Assembly (NCBI RefSeq): GCF_013385635.1
Contig: NZ_JACAPR010000010.1
Span: forward strand, 682,001-746,000
DNA: 64,000 nt
From: Pseudomonas gingeri
Lineage (GTDB): Bacteria > Pseudomonadota > Gammaproteobacteria > Pseudomonadales > Pseudomonadaceae
Reading direction: 5' to 3'
A program made the translations under genes and the position numbers. Positions 6,742 through 14,945 of the stretch are shown one piece after another (positions within the stretch are counted from its first letter, which is position 1; each line of letters opens with the position of its first letter). The notes under the pieces were generated by a model. The model worked only from the letters and a program-made list of their open reading frames with translations. It was not told where the DNA came from and did no database searches.

Positions 6742-8579
6742 GATAGGGCGCTCGGCTCGTGGCTGCGCGCGCTGCGCAGGTAGGTCTGGTACAGCGCGGC
6801 ATACGGTCCGTCCTGGCCCATCAACTGCTGATGCGCGCCAAGCTCCACCACTTGCCCATGGCGTACCACCGCAATCCGGTCGGCATCGCGGATCGTCGCC
6901 AGTCGATGCGCGATGATGATCGCCGTACGTCCCTCGCACAGCCGGCGCAACGCCCGCTGGATGCGTCGTTCGGTATGAATGTCCACCGCCGAAGTCGCCT
7001 CGTCCAGCACCAGCACCGCCGGGTCCGCCAGGTACGCGCGCACCAGGCATACCAACTGCCGCTGGCCGTGGCTCAGATGCGCGCCCAGCGGGCCAACCTC
7101 CGTGTGGTACTGGTGAGGCAGGCGCTCCAGCACTTCATCGGCGCCCAGTTCGCGGGCGGCGGCGATCAGGGTGGCATCGTCGGCTTCGGGGGCGGCGAGG
7201 CGCAGGTTGTCGAGAATGCTGCCGCTGAACAGCACGTTGTCCTGCAACACCACGCCGACATGGCGACGCAGGGTATGTTGCGCCAGCTCGCGTACGTCGA
7301 TGCCGTCGAGACGGACTGCACCGGTCTGCACTTCGTAGAAGCGCGTCAGCAATTGCACCAGGGTGCTCTTGCCATGGCCGGACGGGCCCACGATCGCCAG
7401 CACTTCACCCGCCGGGATATGCAGGTTCAGGCCGTTGATGACCGGGGCCTGCCCGTAGCTGAACAGCACCTGGTCAAAATGCACTTCGCCACGCGCCCGT
7501 TCCAGGGGCCGGGGGCCGGTGCTGTCGACGATCTGCGGCGAGGTATCGAGCAGCAGGAAAATCCGCTGCGCCGACGCCGAGCCCGTGGCGTAACGCTCAA
7601 ACAGGTCCGACAGCTCCTGCAACGGTCCCAGGAACAAAAACACATAGAACAGGCTTTCCGCGACCTGGCCGACACTGACCTCGCCCGCCGCCAGGCCATA
7701 CGCGCCCACCAGCAGCAACAGCGCGATTCCCGCCGAACTGAGCAGCGCGGTAAACGGTGCGAACCACGATGAGCGCAAGCTGCCGCGAATCAGTGCCTGG
7801 TTGAAATCCTCCAGCAACTGGCGATAGCGCCGCAGGTTCGGTGCCTCGTGGGCACACTGTTGCAGCAGGCGCGCACCACTGACGCTTTCCACCAGGTGCG
7901 CGGTAAAGCGGCTGCGGTTTTCCGCGACCCTGGCCCAGTTGCGCTGGGAGATGCGCTTGAAACTCCAGGTGGCGAGCACCAGCAAAGGCACCGTGGCCGC
8001 CAGGCTGAGGAAGAACCGCGGGTCGATGCGCCACAGCATCACCGAGGCCAGGCCACAGCGCAGCAGGGCGCCCAGCAGTTCCGGCGGGCCCTGGATCACC
8101 AGCGGTTCGAGGGCGTCGACATCGCGGTCGACCCGGGAAATGATGCGCCCGGCGCGGGTCTGGTCGAAGTAACTGACGCTCAGGCCCTGGACATGGGCGA
8201 ATACCTGCACCCGCAACGCGTTCAGCACACGGATCGCCGCGCCGCCGGCGACAAATTGCGAGACCCCGGCCAGCAGGAAACGCATCAGCCAGCTGGCCGC
8301 CAGGCCGAGTCCCAGCCACAGCACCAGGCGCTCGTCCAGCAGCCAGTGATCGGCCTGTTGGATCAATCCACGGTCGAGCAGTTCACGCACAAACCACGGC
8401 CGCAGAAAGACGCTGATCACCAGCAGTATCTCGATGCCGATCACCGCGACAATCTGCCGGCGGATCGGCCTGAGCAGTGGCAGCAAGCGCTTGAACATGC
8501 TGCGATCCAACGCCTTCTTCGCCAGCATTTCTTCGATTTCGATATCGCTCAAGGCTTTGCCTGGCAGCGGGTTAGCCAT
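6735..8579 (-). CDS. ABC exporter half-transporter, subunit 2 (catalytic Walker B Glu)
   Basis: 614 residues. An N-terminal six-helix export domain (about 35-330) is followed by an ATPase domain with Walker A GPSGHGKS, signature LSHGQRQ, Walker B LVLDEATSAVD and switch His in AHRLATIRDADR. The start is ATG at 8579; the upstream partner ends at 8572, so the genes overlap by 8 bases and are surely translated together. Its signature is the non-standard LSHGQ, whereas its partner has LSGGQ but a defective Walker B and switch. The pair therefore fits a heterodimeric exporter of the TM287/288 or BmrCD type, with one competent and one degenerate ATP site. It is the third gene in the operon headed by the DszC-like flavoprotein. 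Export of a desulfurised product or toxic intermediate is my inference. Confidence 0.88.
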   Translation of the reverse strand: MANPLPGKALSDIEIEEMLAKKALDRSMFKRLLPLLRPIRRQIVAVIGIEILLVISVFLRPWFVRELLDRGLIQQADHWLLDERLVLWLGLGLAASWLMRFLLAGVSQFVAGGAAIRVLNALRVQVFAHVQGLSVSYFDQTRAGRIISRVDRDVDALEPLVIQGPPELLGALLRCGLASVMLWRIDPRFFLSLAATVPLLVLATWSFKRISQRNWARVAENRSRFTAHLVESVSGARLLQQCAHEAPNLRRYRQLLEDFNQALIRGSLRSSWFAPFTALLSSAGIALLLLVGAYGLAAGEVSVGQVAESLFYVFLFLGPLQELSDLFERYATGSASAQRIFLLLDTSPQIVDSTGPRPLERARGEVHFDQVLFSYGQAPVINGLNLHIPAGEVLAIVGPSGHGKSTLVQLLTRFYEVQTGAVRLDGIDVRELAQHTLRRHVGVVLQDNVLFSGSILDNLRLAAPEADDATLIAAARELGADEVLERLPHQYHTEVGPLGAHLSHGQRQLVCLVRAYLADPAVLVLDEATSAVDIHTERRIQRALRRLCEGRTAIIIAHRLATIRDADRIAVVRHGQVVELGAHQQLMGQDGPYAALYQTYLRSARSHEPSALSL

Positions 8580-10338
8580 GATCGATCCCCAGCAGGTCGC
8601 GGTATTGCGCATGGGTTGATTGCAGGTCGGCGTGACGGCCCTGCGCGGTGATCCTGCCGTCGGCCAGCATCAGCACGCGGTCGGCCAGCAGAATGGTCGA
8701 GAGCTTGCTGGAGATCACCAGCACCGTGGTGCCGCGCAGTTGCCGCAGGTTGTGCAGTACCTGGCGTTCGCTGATGGCGTCGAGGGCGCTGGTGGCGTCG
8801 TCCAGGCACAGGATGTCCGGCTTGCCCAGCAACGCGCGGGCCAGGCACAGGCGTTGGCGCTGGCCTCCGGACAAGGTCACGCCGCGATCGCCAAGGGGCG
8901 TTTCCAGGCCTTGGGGCAGGCGCTGCAGGACGTCTTCGGCGGCGGCGAGGTGCAGGGCCTCGCGCAGTTGTTCGTCGCTGGCCTCCGGGGCGGCAAGGCG
9001 CAGATTGGCCGCCAGGCTACCGGCGAACAGGAAACTTTCCTGCGGCGCGACATGCACGCGCTGGCGCAGTGGACCGAGTTGCAGGTCACGGATGTCCTGC
9101 CAGCCGCTGCTGTCCGAGCCGAGCAACAGGCGCCCGGCCGTTACATCGCTCAGGCGTGGCAACAGGCTGGCCAGCAAGCTCTTGCCGGTGCCGGTGGCGC
9201 CGACCAGCGCGACGATCTCTCCAGGCTGCAAGGTCAGCGAACAGTCATGCAGGATGTCGCGGCCCCCACCGGGGGCGGTGACGCTGACCTGTTCCAGCTT
9301 GAGCCCCAGCGGGCTGGCGGGCAGGCTGGCGGCACCGCCGCGGATCGCCACCGGTGCATCCAGCAACTGCCAGATGCGCTCGGCGCTGGCGCGGGCATCG
9401 GCGAAGGTCTGCATCACCCGGCCGATGCCTTCGATACGGAATACCAGGGTGGTGGCGATCAGCAGCGAGGTCACCAGTTCGCCGATCCCGAGTTGACCGG
9501 CGGCCACCAGGTGGGCGCCGTACACCAGAATCCACACATGCCCCAGCGCCACCACGGCCTGGGGCAGTGGAATGCGCGAGCTGGAATAGGCCAGGGCCTG
9601 GCGCGCCAATGCGGCGAACACCGCGACCTGATCGGCGAAGCTCTGGATACGCCGTTGCTCCAGGCCGAACGACTTGATCACCCGCACGCCGCCAATCCCT
9701 TCGCTCAGGTCCTGGTTGACCCGGTCATAGGCGCTGCCGACCGCCCGGTCCAGGCTCACCAGGCGCCCGGTCTGGCGCACGAAGATCCACAGCCCGGTGA
9801 CTGTGAGCAACAGCGGCACCAGGCCCAGCAGCGGGTCGTACCAGCCCAGCAGGCCGACGGTGGCCAGCACCACCAGCGGCGTTTCCACCAGCTGACGCCA
9901 GAAGGTGATCAGCGCATCGCGCACCTTGTCGGCATCGCGGGTGGTGCGAGTGATCATCTCGCCCATGCCGTGTTGCCAGTGATAACCCAGGTGCAGGCTC
10001 TGCACCTGGGCCAGGATGCGTTCGCGCAGGCGCGTCAGCAGTTCCTGGCTGATCACCAGCGACAACACGCTGGCGAGGTATTGCAGCAGGCCGCGGCCGA
10101 ACGCCACGGCGAACATCAGCCCGAGCCAGTACCAACCGAGGCTGGCGTCCAGGCTGCCGTCAGGATGGTGGACGACGGCGCGTCCGGCGCTGACGTCGTT
10201 CACCGCATGGCCGATCAGCCATTGTTGACAGACCAGCCCCAGGTTGATGGCCACGTACAGCGCCGCCACCAGGGTGAATCGCCAGGGCATTTCCCGGTAG
10301 ATCGCCAGGCTGCGTAGAAGGGGGTGTTGTTCGATCAT
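8572..10338 (-). CDS. ABC exporter half-transporter, subunit 1 (degenerate ATP site)
   Basis: 588 residues from the ATG at 10338 (MIEQHPLLRSLAIYREMPW); a second possible ATG is at 10356. A six-helix transmembrane export domain is followed by an ATPase domain with Walker A GATGTGKS and signature LSGGQRQR. The Walker B is LCLDDATSALD, with Asp where the catalytic Glu should be, and the switch region is ISSKLST, with Ser where His should be. These changes are the hallmark of the non-catalytic half of heterodimeric exporters. The partner at 6735-8579 has the complementary pattern. The gene starts about 50 bp after the DszC-like gene and should share its sigma-54 promoter at 11666-11682. Confidence 0.88.
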   Translation of the reverse strand: MIEQHPLLRSLAIYREMPWRFTLVAALYVAINLGLVCQQWLIGHAVNDVSAGRAVVHHPDGSLDASLGWYWLGLMFAVAFGRGLLQYLASVLSLVISQELLTRLRERILAQVQSLHLGYHWQHGMGEMITRTTRDADKVRDALITFWRQLVETPLVVLATVGLLGWYDPLLGLVPLLLTVTGLWIFVRQTGRLVSLDRAVGSAYDRVNQDLSEGIGGVRVIKSFGLEQRRIQSFADQVAVFAALARQALAYSSSRIPLPQAVVALGHVWILVYGAHLVAAGQLGIGELVTSLLIATTLVFRIEGIGRVMQTFADARASAERIWQLLDAPVAIRGGAASLPASPLGLKLEQVSVTAPGGGRDILHDCSLTLQPGEIVALVGATGTGKSLLASLLPRLSDVTAGRLLLGSDSSGWQDIRDLQLGPLRQRVHVAPQESFLFAGSLAANLRLAAPEASDEQLREALHLAAAEDVLQRLPQGLETPLGDRGVTLSGGQRQRLCLARALLGKPDILCLDDATSALDAISERQVLHNLRQLRGTTVLVISSKLSTILLADRVLMLADGRITAQGRHADLQSTHAQYRDLLGIDHG

Positions 10339-10390
10339 GAAAAGCTCGTCAGCCATACACGGGGAATGGGCCGCGCACGGCCCGTATTGC

Positions 10391-11623
10391 TTATTTGCGG
10401 GTGGCACCCTGGGTTTCCCGGGCGTTGAGAATCGCGGTGTACTCGCCCGGGTCCACGCCGTTGAGGTAGTAGTTGCCCACGTGGTGCAGGCGCCAGCGGA
10501 TCGGATCGTGGGTGGTATGCACCCGGGCATTGCGCCAGAAGCGATCCAGGTTCCACTTGCTCAACGATGAACTGGCCCCCAGCAGCGAGAAAATATCGCT
10601 GGAGATCTTCAGCGAGGCGCTGTCGGAATGCGCACGGGCGGTCGCCACCGAGAGGATCAACTCGTCCTGCAGTTCCTTGTTGTCGGGGTCTTGCTTATGG
10701 GCATCGAACACCCGCGCCGCGTCGCGCAACAGCGATTCGGCGGCGCGCAGGCTCACGGCGTATTCGCCGATCTGCTTGATGATGTGCGGCTCTTCATTGG
10801 CGTGGTCGACCCCGCTTTCCACCCATGGCCGCGCGTTGTGCTTGAGGTAATCCACCGCGGCCGACAACGCGCCGGCGGCGATACCGGTATCGATGGCCGC
10901 GTGAAGAATCTGCGGGAAGGTTAGTCCGGTGCGTTTCATCGGGCCTTTGCGCCATGAAACGAAGTCTTCATCCAGGACGACATTGTCGAAAATCACTGTG
11001 CCGCTGACCGAGTTTTTCTGGCCGAAGGCTTCCCAGTCATCCACCAGCGTCAGGCCCGGTGTATTGCGATTGAGCAGCACGCCCGCGCCGCCGTCGTCCG
11101 AGGCGGCCGTGAGCGAGATCCATTCGGCGAGGTAGGAACCGGTGGAGTAGAACTTGCTGCCATTGAGTACCAGGGCGCCGTCTTCACGACGTTCGACGCG
11201 GGTCTTCAGCGCGAACTTGTTCTTGCCCCCGACCTCGGCCAGGGCGTTGCCGAAACGCTTGCCGGCCAGTACGTCGCTGACCAGTCGATCACGCACCGCG
11301 TCCGGGTAACCGTTGAAAATCCCCCGCAGCATCACGTTATGAATCTGCAGCAACTGTCCGACGCCGCCATCGGCCTCCGAGATCAGGCGTACGGTTTCGA
11401 CGATGGTCTGCACCGACGCGCCGAGCCCGCCGAAGGCCTTGGGCACGCCGATGGCGGTCAGGCCGCTTTCCGATAACAGCTGAGCCTGGCGCCAGGGCAA
11501 CTGGCCGTTCTGCTGGCTGTCGGCGGCGATGCTGGCGATCTCCACGGCGATTTCCCTGGCGGCGGCGATGGCCTCGGCCTCGCTCGGTAGATGGCGTACG
11601 GGCGCCTGTTCGAATGTAGTCAT
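10391..11623 (-). CDS. DszC/SfnB-like acyl-CoA-dehydrogenase-fold flavoprotein monooxygenase
   Basis: 410 residues with the acyl-CoA dehydrogenase fold. An N-terminal helical domain (LSESGLTAIGVPKAFGGLGAS) precedes a central beta region with KRFGNALAEVGGK and LNGSKFYSTGSYLAEWISL, and the C-terminal helices contain SLSKWNLDRFWRNARVHTTHDPIRW. The RNARVHTTHDP ending is typical of flavin-dependent group D oxygenases such as DszC (dibenzothiophene monooxygenase) and SfnB, not of true acyl-CoA dehydrogenases. It should oxygenate sulfur, or an adjacent carbon, using reduced flavin supplied in trans. It is the first gene of an operon with the two exporter genes, transcribed divergently from the 11901 desulfinase operon. 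Sigma-54 promoter at 11666-11682. The substrate is unknown. Confidence 0.85.
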   Translation of the reverse strand: MTTFEQAPVRHLPSEAEAIAAAREIAVEIASIAADSQQNGQLPWRQAQLLSESGLTAIGVPKAFGGLGASVQTIVETVRLISEADGGVGQLLQIHNVMLRGIFNGYPDAVRDRLVSDVLAGKRFGNALAEVGGKNKFALKTRVERREDGALVLNGSKFYSTGSYLAEWISLTAASDDGGAGVLLNRNTPGLTLVDDWEAFGQKNSVSGTVIFDNVVLDEDFVSWRKGPMKRTGLTFPQILHAAIDTGIAAGALSAAVDYLKHNARPWVESGVDHANEEPHIIKQIGEYAVSLRAAESLLRDAARVFDAHKQDPDNKELQDELILSVATARAHSDSASLKISSDIFSLLGASSSLSKWNLDRFWRNARVHTTHDPIRWRLHHVGNYYLNGVDPGEYTAILNARETQGATRK

Positions 11624-11665
11624 GGTTCAGTCCTTGGTTTGCGTAAGGCAGTGAAAAGGGCCTTG

Positions 11666-11682
11666 AGCAAGTTCTGCGCCAA
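11666..11682 (-). promoter_or_regulatory. Sigma-54 promoter of the DszC-like/exporter operon
   Basis: The minus strand reads TTGGCGCAGAACTTGCT with GG-N10-GC spacing and a perfect TTGCT at -12. The leader to the ATG at 11623 is about 30 nt. Confidence 0.78.
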
Positions 11683-11722
11683 CGCCAAAACCCCCGCTGC
11701 ACAGGGCTCTCGGTGAGCGGGG

Positions 11723-11789
11723 TGCTGCTGGGGAAGCAGTGCTCGCCGGGGACTGCTGAAGGAGCAGCAGTGCTGCTGGCAGGCCAGCA
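11723..11789. promoter_or_regulatory. Cluster of activator sites between divergent sigma-54 promoters
   Basis: Two good TGCTG-N6-CAGCA sites are present: TGCTGAAGGAGCAGCA at 11754-11769 and TGCTGGCAGGCCAGCA at 11774-11789. A weaker one, TGCTGCTGGGGAAGCA, lies at 11723-11738. They lie between the leftward promoter (11666-11682) and the rightward promoter (11843-11859), so one bound activator could serve both. Confidence 0.65.
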
Positions 11790-11842
11790 GCCGTGTTCCG
11801 GGTGTTGACTCGAAACCCTTGTAAACCGGGGCTTCTGGCGAT

Positions 11843-11859
11843 TGGCACGGCCTCTGCAA
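11843..11859 (+). promoter_or_regulatory. Sigma-54 promoter of the rightward desulfurisation operon
   Basis: TGGCACGGCCTCTGCAA matches the -24/-12 consensus with GG-N10-GC spacing. The transcription start is expected near 11869, about 32 nt before the ATG at 11901. Confidence 0.8.
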
Positions 11860-11900
11860 TACCCCCATGGACTGCCTTGCCCAATTCAATGGAGCTGACC

Positions 11901-12944
11901 ATGACCCTTTCCGCTGTCCTGCCCACGCCTGAGCTTGAGCAGATCTGGTTTACCCGGTGCCCGGTGCCGACCGCCTCCGGCATCGCCTACAAGCTGGGGT
12001 GGTTGACCGATGAGTTCGCCCCCGACGGCCTGCCGGTATCCACCCTCCAGGAGGCCCGCCAGCTCGGTCGTCATCATTACGATCACGACCTGCCGGGGCT
12101 GTTTCGCGAGGGCGGTAATGTGCCGGCCCTGGCCGCCCGCGCCGCCGGTGCGCCGAGCCGCCTGATCGGTCTGACCTGGATCGAGGAATGGCAGACCATT
12201 CTGGTCCGGCCGGACTCCGGCATCACCCGTCCCGAAGACTTGCGAGGCAAGCGCCTGGCCTTGCCGGCCTGGGGCGACAACCGTCCCGGCAGCATCGCCC
12301 GGGCCATGAGCCTGCACGGCTACAAGGGCGCGCTGAGCCTGGCCGGCCTGGGCTTTGATGATGTGGAACTGGTGGAAGTGGCGTTGCAGGACCAGGAACT
12401 GGCGGCCGATCCGCGCCAGGGCTTGCAGCGCCTGTGGTCCGGCCTGGATTACCTGGTGCGTGGCGAGGTCGACGCGGTGTACGTCAAGGGCGCCTCGGCA
12501 GCCGACGCGGCACGGCGCCTGGGGCTGGTGGTGGGCATTGACCTGGACCTGATCGCCGAGCCGCGCTACCGCATCAACAACGGCACGCCGCGGCCGATCA
12601 CCGTCCACCAGAGCCTGCTGGATAACCACTTCGACCTGGTGGTGCGCTTTCTCGCGCAGACCCTCAACGCCGCCGACTGGGCGGCGAACAATCGCGACGG
12701 CCTGAACGCGATTCTCGAAGAAGAAACCCGTGCCGGCAGTACCGGCGTGGCCGAGGCCTATCGCGGCGATTTTCACACCACCCTGGCGCCGGACCTGTCG
12801 GCCCAGCGCCTGGACTTCCTTGGTGTGCAGAAGGATTTCCTCTACCTGCACGGCTTCCTGGAACGTGATTTTGCCATCGCCGACTGGGTCGATCCGCGTC
12901 CCCTGCAAGCTGCCCATGAACTGCTGGCCAAGCGCCGCGCCTGA
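11901..12944 (+). CDS. DszB-like sulfinate desulfinase, third paralogue (triad intact)
   Basis: 347 residues from the ATG at 11901; the frame is open further upstream, but that part contains the promoter. IWFTRCPVPTASGIAYKLGW carries the DszB Cys, and HHYDHDLPGLFREGGNVPAL carries the His and Arg. It has no signal peptide. It is more distant from the 3222/4316 pair than they are from each other, but shares NNGTPRPITVHQSLLDNHFD with their NNGTPRTL motif, a subfamily feature I do not recall in Rhodococcus DszB. It heads an operon with a class II aldolase, an SsuD-like monooxygenase and a complete oligopeptide-type importer, spacing 15 bp to the next gene. Likely role: release of sulfite from a sulfinate made by the 13758 enzyme. 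Confidence 0.85.
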   Translation: MTLSAVLPTPELEQIWFTRCPVPTASGIAYKLGWLTDEFAPDGLPVSTLQEARQLGRHHYDHDLPGLFREGGNVPALAARAAGAPSRLIGLTWIEEWQTILVRPDSGITRPEDLRGKRLALPAWGDNRPGSIARAMSLHGYKGALSLAGLGFDDVELVEVALQDQELAADPRQGLQRLWSGLDYLVRGEVDAVYVKGASAADAARRLGLVVGIDLDLIAEPRYRINNGTPRPITVHQSLLDNHFDLVVRFLAQTLNAADWAANNRDGLNAILEEETRAGSTGVAEAYRGDFHTTLAPDLSAQRLDFLGVQKDFLYLHGFLERDFAIADWVDPRPLQAAHELLAKRRA

Positions 12945-12959
12945 ACCTGGAGAACCCCC

Positions 12960-13691
12960 ATGACTGCCATTGTCCACGCCCAACCGATCAGCCAAGAACT
13001 GCAGGCCTTTGTCGACAAGGTGCTGCTGGAAGCCGAAGAGGCCTTCACCGTATTCCGCGAAACCAACACCATCACCGCCAATGGCACCGTCGGCTTTATC
13101 GAGCGGGTGCCGGGTCAGGAACTACTGGTATCGGTCAACTACGGCGGCCCGTGGAATTACCGCAAGCCGCTGCAAGCCACTGTCACCGACTTTGCCGGCA
13201 ATGTCATTCTCGGCAAGGGCAAGGGCGGCCTGGGACGCTACACCAAGCTGTTCCAGCAGCACGCGGATGTGACCACCGTGTCCCACGTGCATTCGCCATA
13301 CCTTGGCGCCTGGGCCCAGACCCACCGCACCTTGCCATTCCACTACGTACCGGTGCAACGCTACCAGCTGGCCCGGGAACTGCCGGTGTACATCGACCGC
13401 CGCCAGCAGGAGGTGGATTTCATCCTCGACAAGATCGCCGAAAACCCCTTCAACCTGGCGATCCTCGAAGCCAACGGCGGCTCCACCGTGTGGGGCAAGC
13501 AAGGGCTGCGGGCCACCGCGGAATTCATCCTGTTGCTGGAGGAGGGCGCACAGTTGCAATTGCTCGCGGATGCCCTCGGTGGTTCCCGCCCTTATGGTCC
13601 GGGCGTGTTGACCCAGCAGTGGAAAATGAGCGGCCTGTTCGAGCAAGCCACGGAGTTGGGCCTGGTGCCGGCTATCGACCGGCGCAACTAG
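12960..13691 (+). CDS. Class II aldolase/adducin-family protein
   Basis: 243 residues. The class II aldolase fold is indicated by the zinc-binding HVHSPYL motif (about residues 107-113) and the NGGSTVWGKQGL region that aligns with the usual N-G-x-x-x-x-G segment near the third metal ligand. Family members are fuculose- or rhamnulose-phosphate aldolases, epimerases or decarboxylases. The start is ATG at 12960 after a GGAG site, 15 bp behind the desulfinase gene. Its place inside a desulfurisation operon suggests it cleaves a C-C bond, or acts as a lyase, on the sulfur compound or its desulfurised product. No such role is known to me, and the substrate is not predictable. Confidence 0.8.
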   Translation: MTAIVHAQPISQELQAFVDKVLLEAEEAFTVFRETNTITANGTVGFIERVPGQELLVSVNYGGPWNYRKPLQATVTDFAGNVILGKGKGGLGRYTKLFQQHADVTTVSHVHSPYLGAWAQTHRTLPFHYVPVQRYQLARELPVYIDRRQQEVDFILDKIAENPFNLAILEANGGSTVWGKQGLRATAEFILLLEEGAQLQLLADALGGSRPYGPGVLTQQWKMSGLFEQATELGLVPAIDRRN

Positions 13692-13694
13692 TTC

Positions 13695-13733
13695 CGCCTG
13701 CGGGGGTCGGTCAACCGGCTCCCACGGGGGTAT
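13695..13733. repeat. Degenerate REP-like inverted repeat
   Basis: CCGCCTGCGGGGGTCGG and CCGGCTCCCACGGGGG face each other imperfectly in the 66-bp gap between the aldolase and monooxygenase genes. It could tune expression inside the operon. Confidence 0.4.
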
Positions 13734-13757
13734 CGGCTTACTTCAAGGACGTTTCTC

Positions 13758-14945
13758 ATGGCTGTGAAAATTCTCTGGTACCTCACTACGCCCGACGGCC
13801 CCTATCCATGGGAACCGGAAGGACGCTGGAAAACCGATTTCCAGCATCTCAAGCAGCTTGCTGTCGCCAGCGATCGCCTGGGTTACTACGGTTCGCTGCT
13901 CGGCTCCAGCCCCAATGAGAGCCTGGCGGTGGCGGCTTCGCTGATCGACGCGACCCAGCGCCTGCGCTTTCTCGTGGCCCAGCACCCGGGCGAGCTGTCG
14001 CCGGCGGTCCTGGCCAAATGGGCACTGACCTTTGACCAGTTCTCCAACGGTCGCCTGCTGTTCAATGTGGTCAACGGCAACGATGCCGGCCTGGCGACGC
14101 TGGGCGTGCACTATCCCCATGACGAGCGTTATGCGTTCAGCCTGGAATACTGGCGGGCGTTCCAGGGGTTCTATGCCGGCGACACCCGCGGTTATGACGG
14201 CCAGTACGTCAAGCTCGCGCCACGTGCGCCGGGCGCGGCCGGCCATCCCCTGGGAGGGTGGCATCCGCCTTGCCAGAAACCCGGCATCCCACTGTGGGGC
14301 GCCGGTACGTCGGGGCCGGGCGTGGAACATTCGGTGCAATTGCTCGACGTGTACCTGAGTTTCGCCAATACGCCACCGAAGCTGGGGGACAAGTTCCGCA
14401 AGGTCGCCGCCGAAGCGGCGAAGATCGGTCGTGAACTGACCTTCGGTACCCGCCTGCAAATCATCGTGCGCGAGACCGAGGAAGAGGCCTGGGCCCACGC
14501 CGAAAAACTGCTGCAACGCACTTCGCTGCAAACCGCGCGCAATGCCATCGAGCGCCAGTTGCCACCCGGCGTGAGCTTCGACGACTTCCACAGCGACGAC
14601 CCGCAGACCCAGCGCAACGTCGAGACCATCCGCGCCGGGCGCCTGCCGACCGCGCGTGAGCTGGAGATCTACCCCAACGTCTGGCTCGGCCCCAGCCTGT
14701 TCGGTTTCAACATCCTCGGCCCCGCCGCCGGCACCTACCTGGTGGGCAGCGCCGAACAGGTCGCCGAACGCATTCGCGAGTATGAGGCCCAGGGCACCTC
14801 GGCATTTATCCTGTCCGGTTTCCCGCTGATCGATGAAGCCCACCGCGTGGCCGATCTGTTGTTCCCGTTGCTGGAACTGGACCATGGCTTCGATGTGCCG
14901 CGTCTGGGCGTGACGCAGAAGACCACGCAGCGCGAAGAGGCATGA
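13758..14945 (+). CDS. SsuD-like FMNH2-dependent monooxygenase
   Basis: 395 residues, LLM fold. Motifs shared with SsuD include ASDRLGYYGSLLGSS, LRFLVAQHPGELSPAVLAKWALTF, FSNGRLLFNVVNGND and ILSGFPLIDEAHRV. In the segment equal to SsuD RFGIRLHVIVRET it reads TFGTRLQIIVRET, so Arg226 is kept and His228 is Gln. The DSVGQQR loop is not recognisable. The region after YFGG-like positions carries an insertion (GGWHPPCQKPGIPLWGAGTS). Oxygenation of a sulfonate or sulfone is the likely role, with reduced FMN from elsewhere. It is the third gene of the operon from 11901; its stop abuts the ATG of the binding-protein gene at 14946. Confidence 0.85.
   Translation: MAVKILWYLTTPDGPYPWEPEGRWKTDFQHLKQLAVASDRLGYYGSLLGSSPNESLAVAASLIDATQRLRFLVAQHPGELSPAVLAKWALTFDQFSNGRLLFNVVNGNDAGLATLGVHYPHDERYAFSLEYWRAFQGFYAGDTRGYDGQYVKLAPRAPGAAGHPLGGWHPPCQKPGIPLWGAGTSGPGVEHSVQLLDVYLSFANTPPKLGDKFRKVAAEAAKIGRELTFGTRLQIIVRETEEEAWAHAEKLLQRTSLQTARNAIERQLPPGVSFDDFHSDDPQTQRNVETIRAGRLPTARELEIYPNVWLGPSLFGFNILGPAAGTYLVGSAEQVAERIREYEAQGTSAFILSGFPLIDEAHRVADLLFPLLELDHGFDVPRLGVTQKTTQREEA

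Noticed and set aside
8620..10317. 565-codon plus-strand frame opposite the ABC exporter gene
   Set aside because: Gln/His/Gly-rich translation without any domain; the minus strand encodes intact ATPase motifs.
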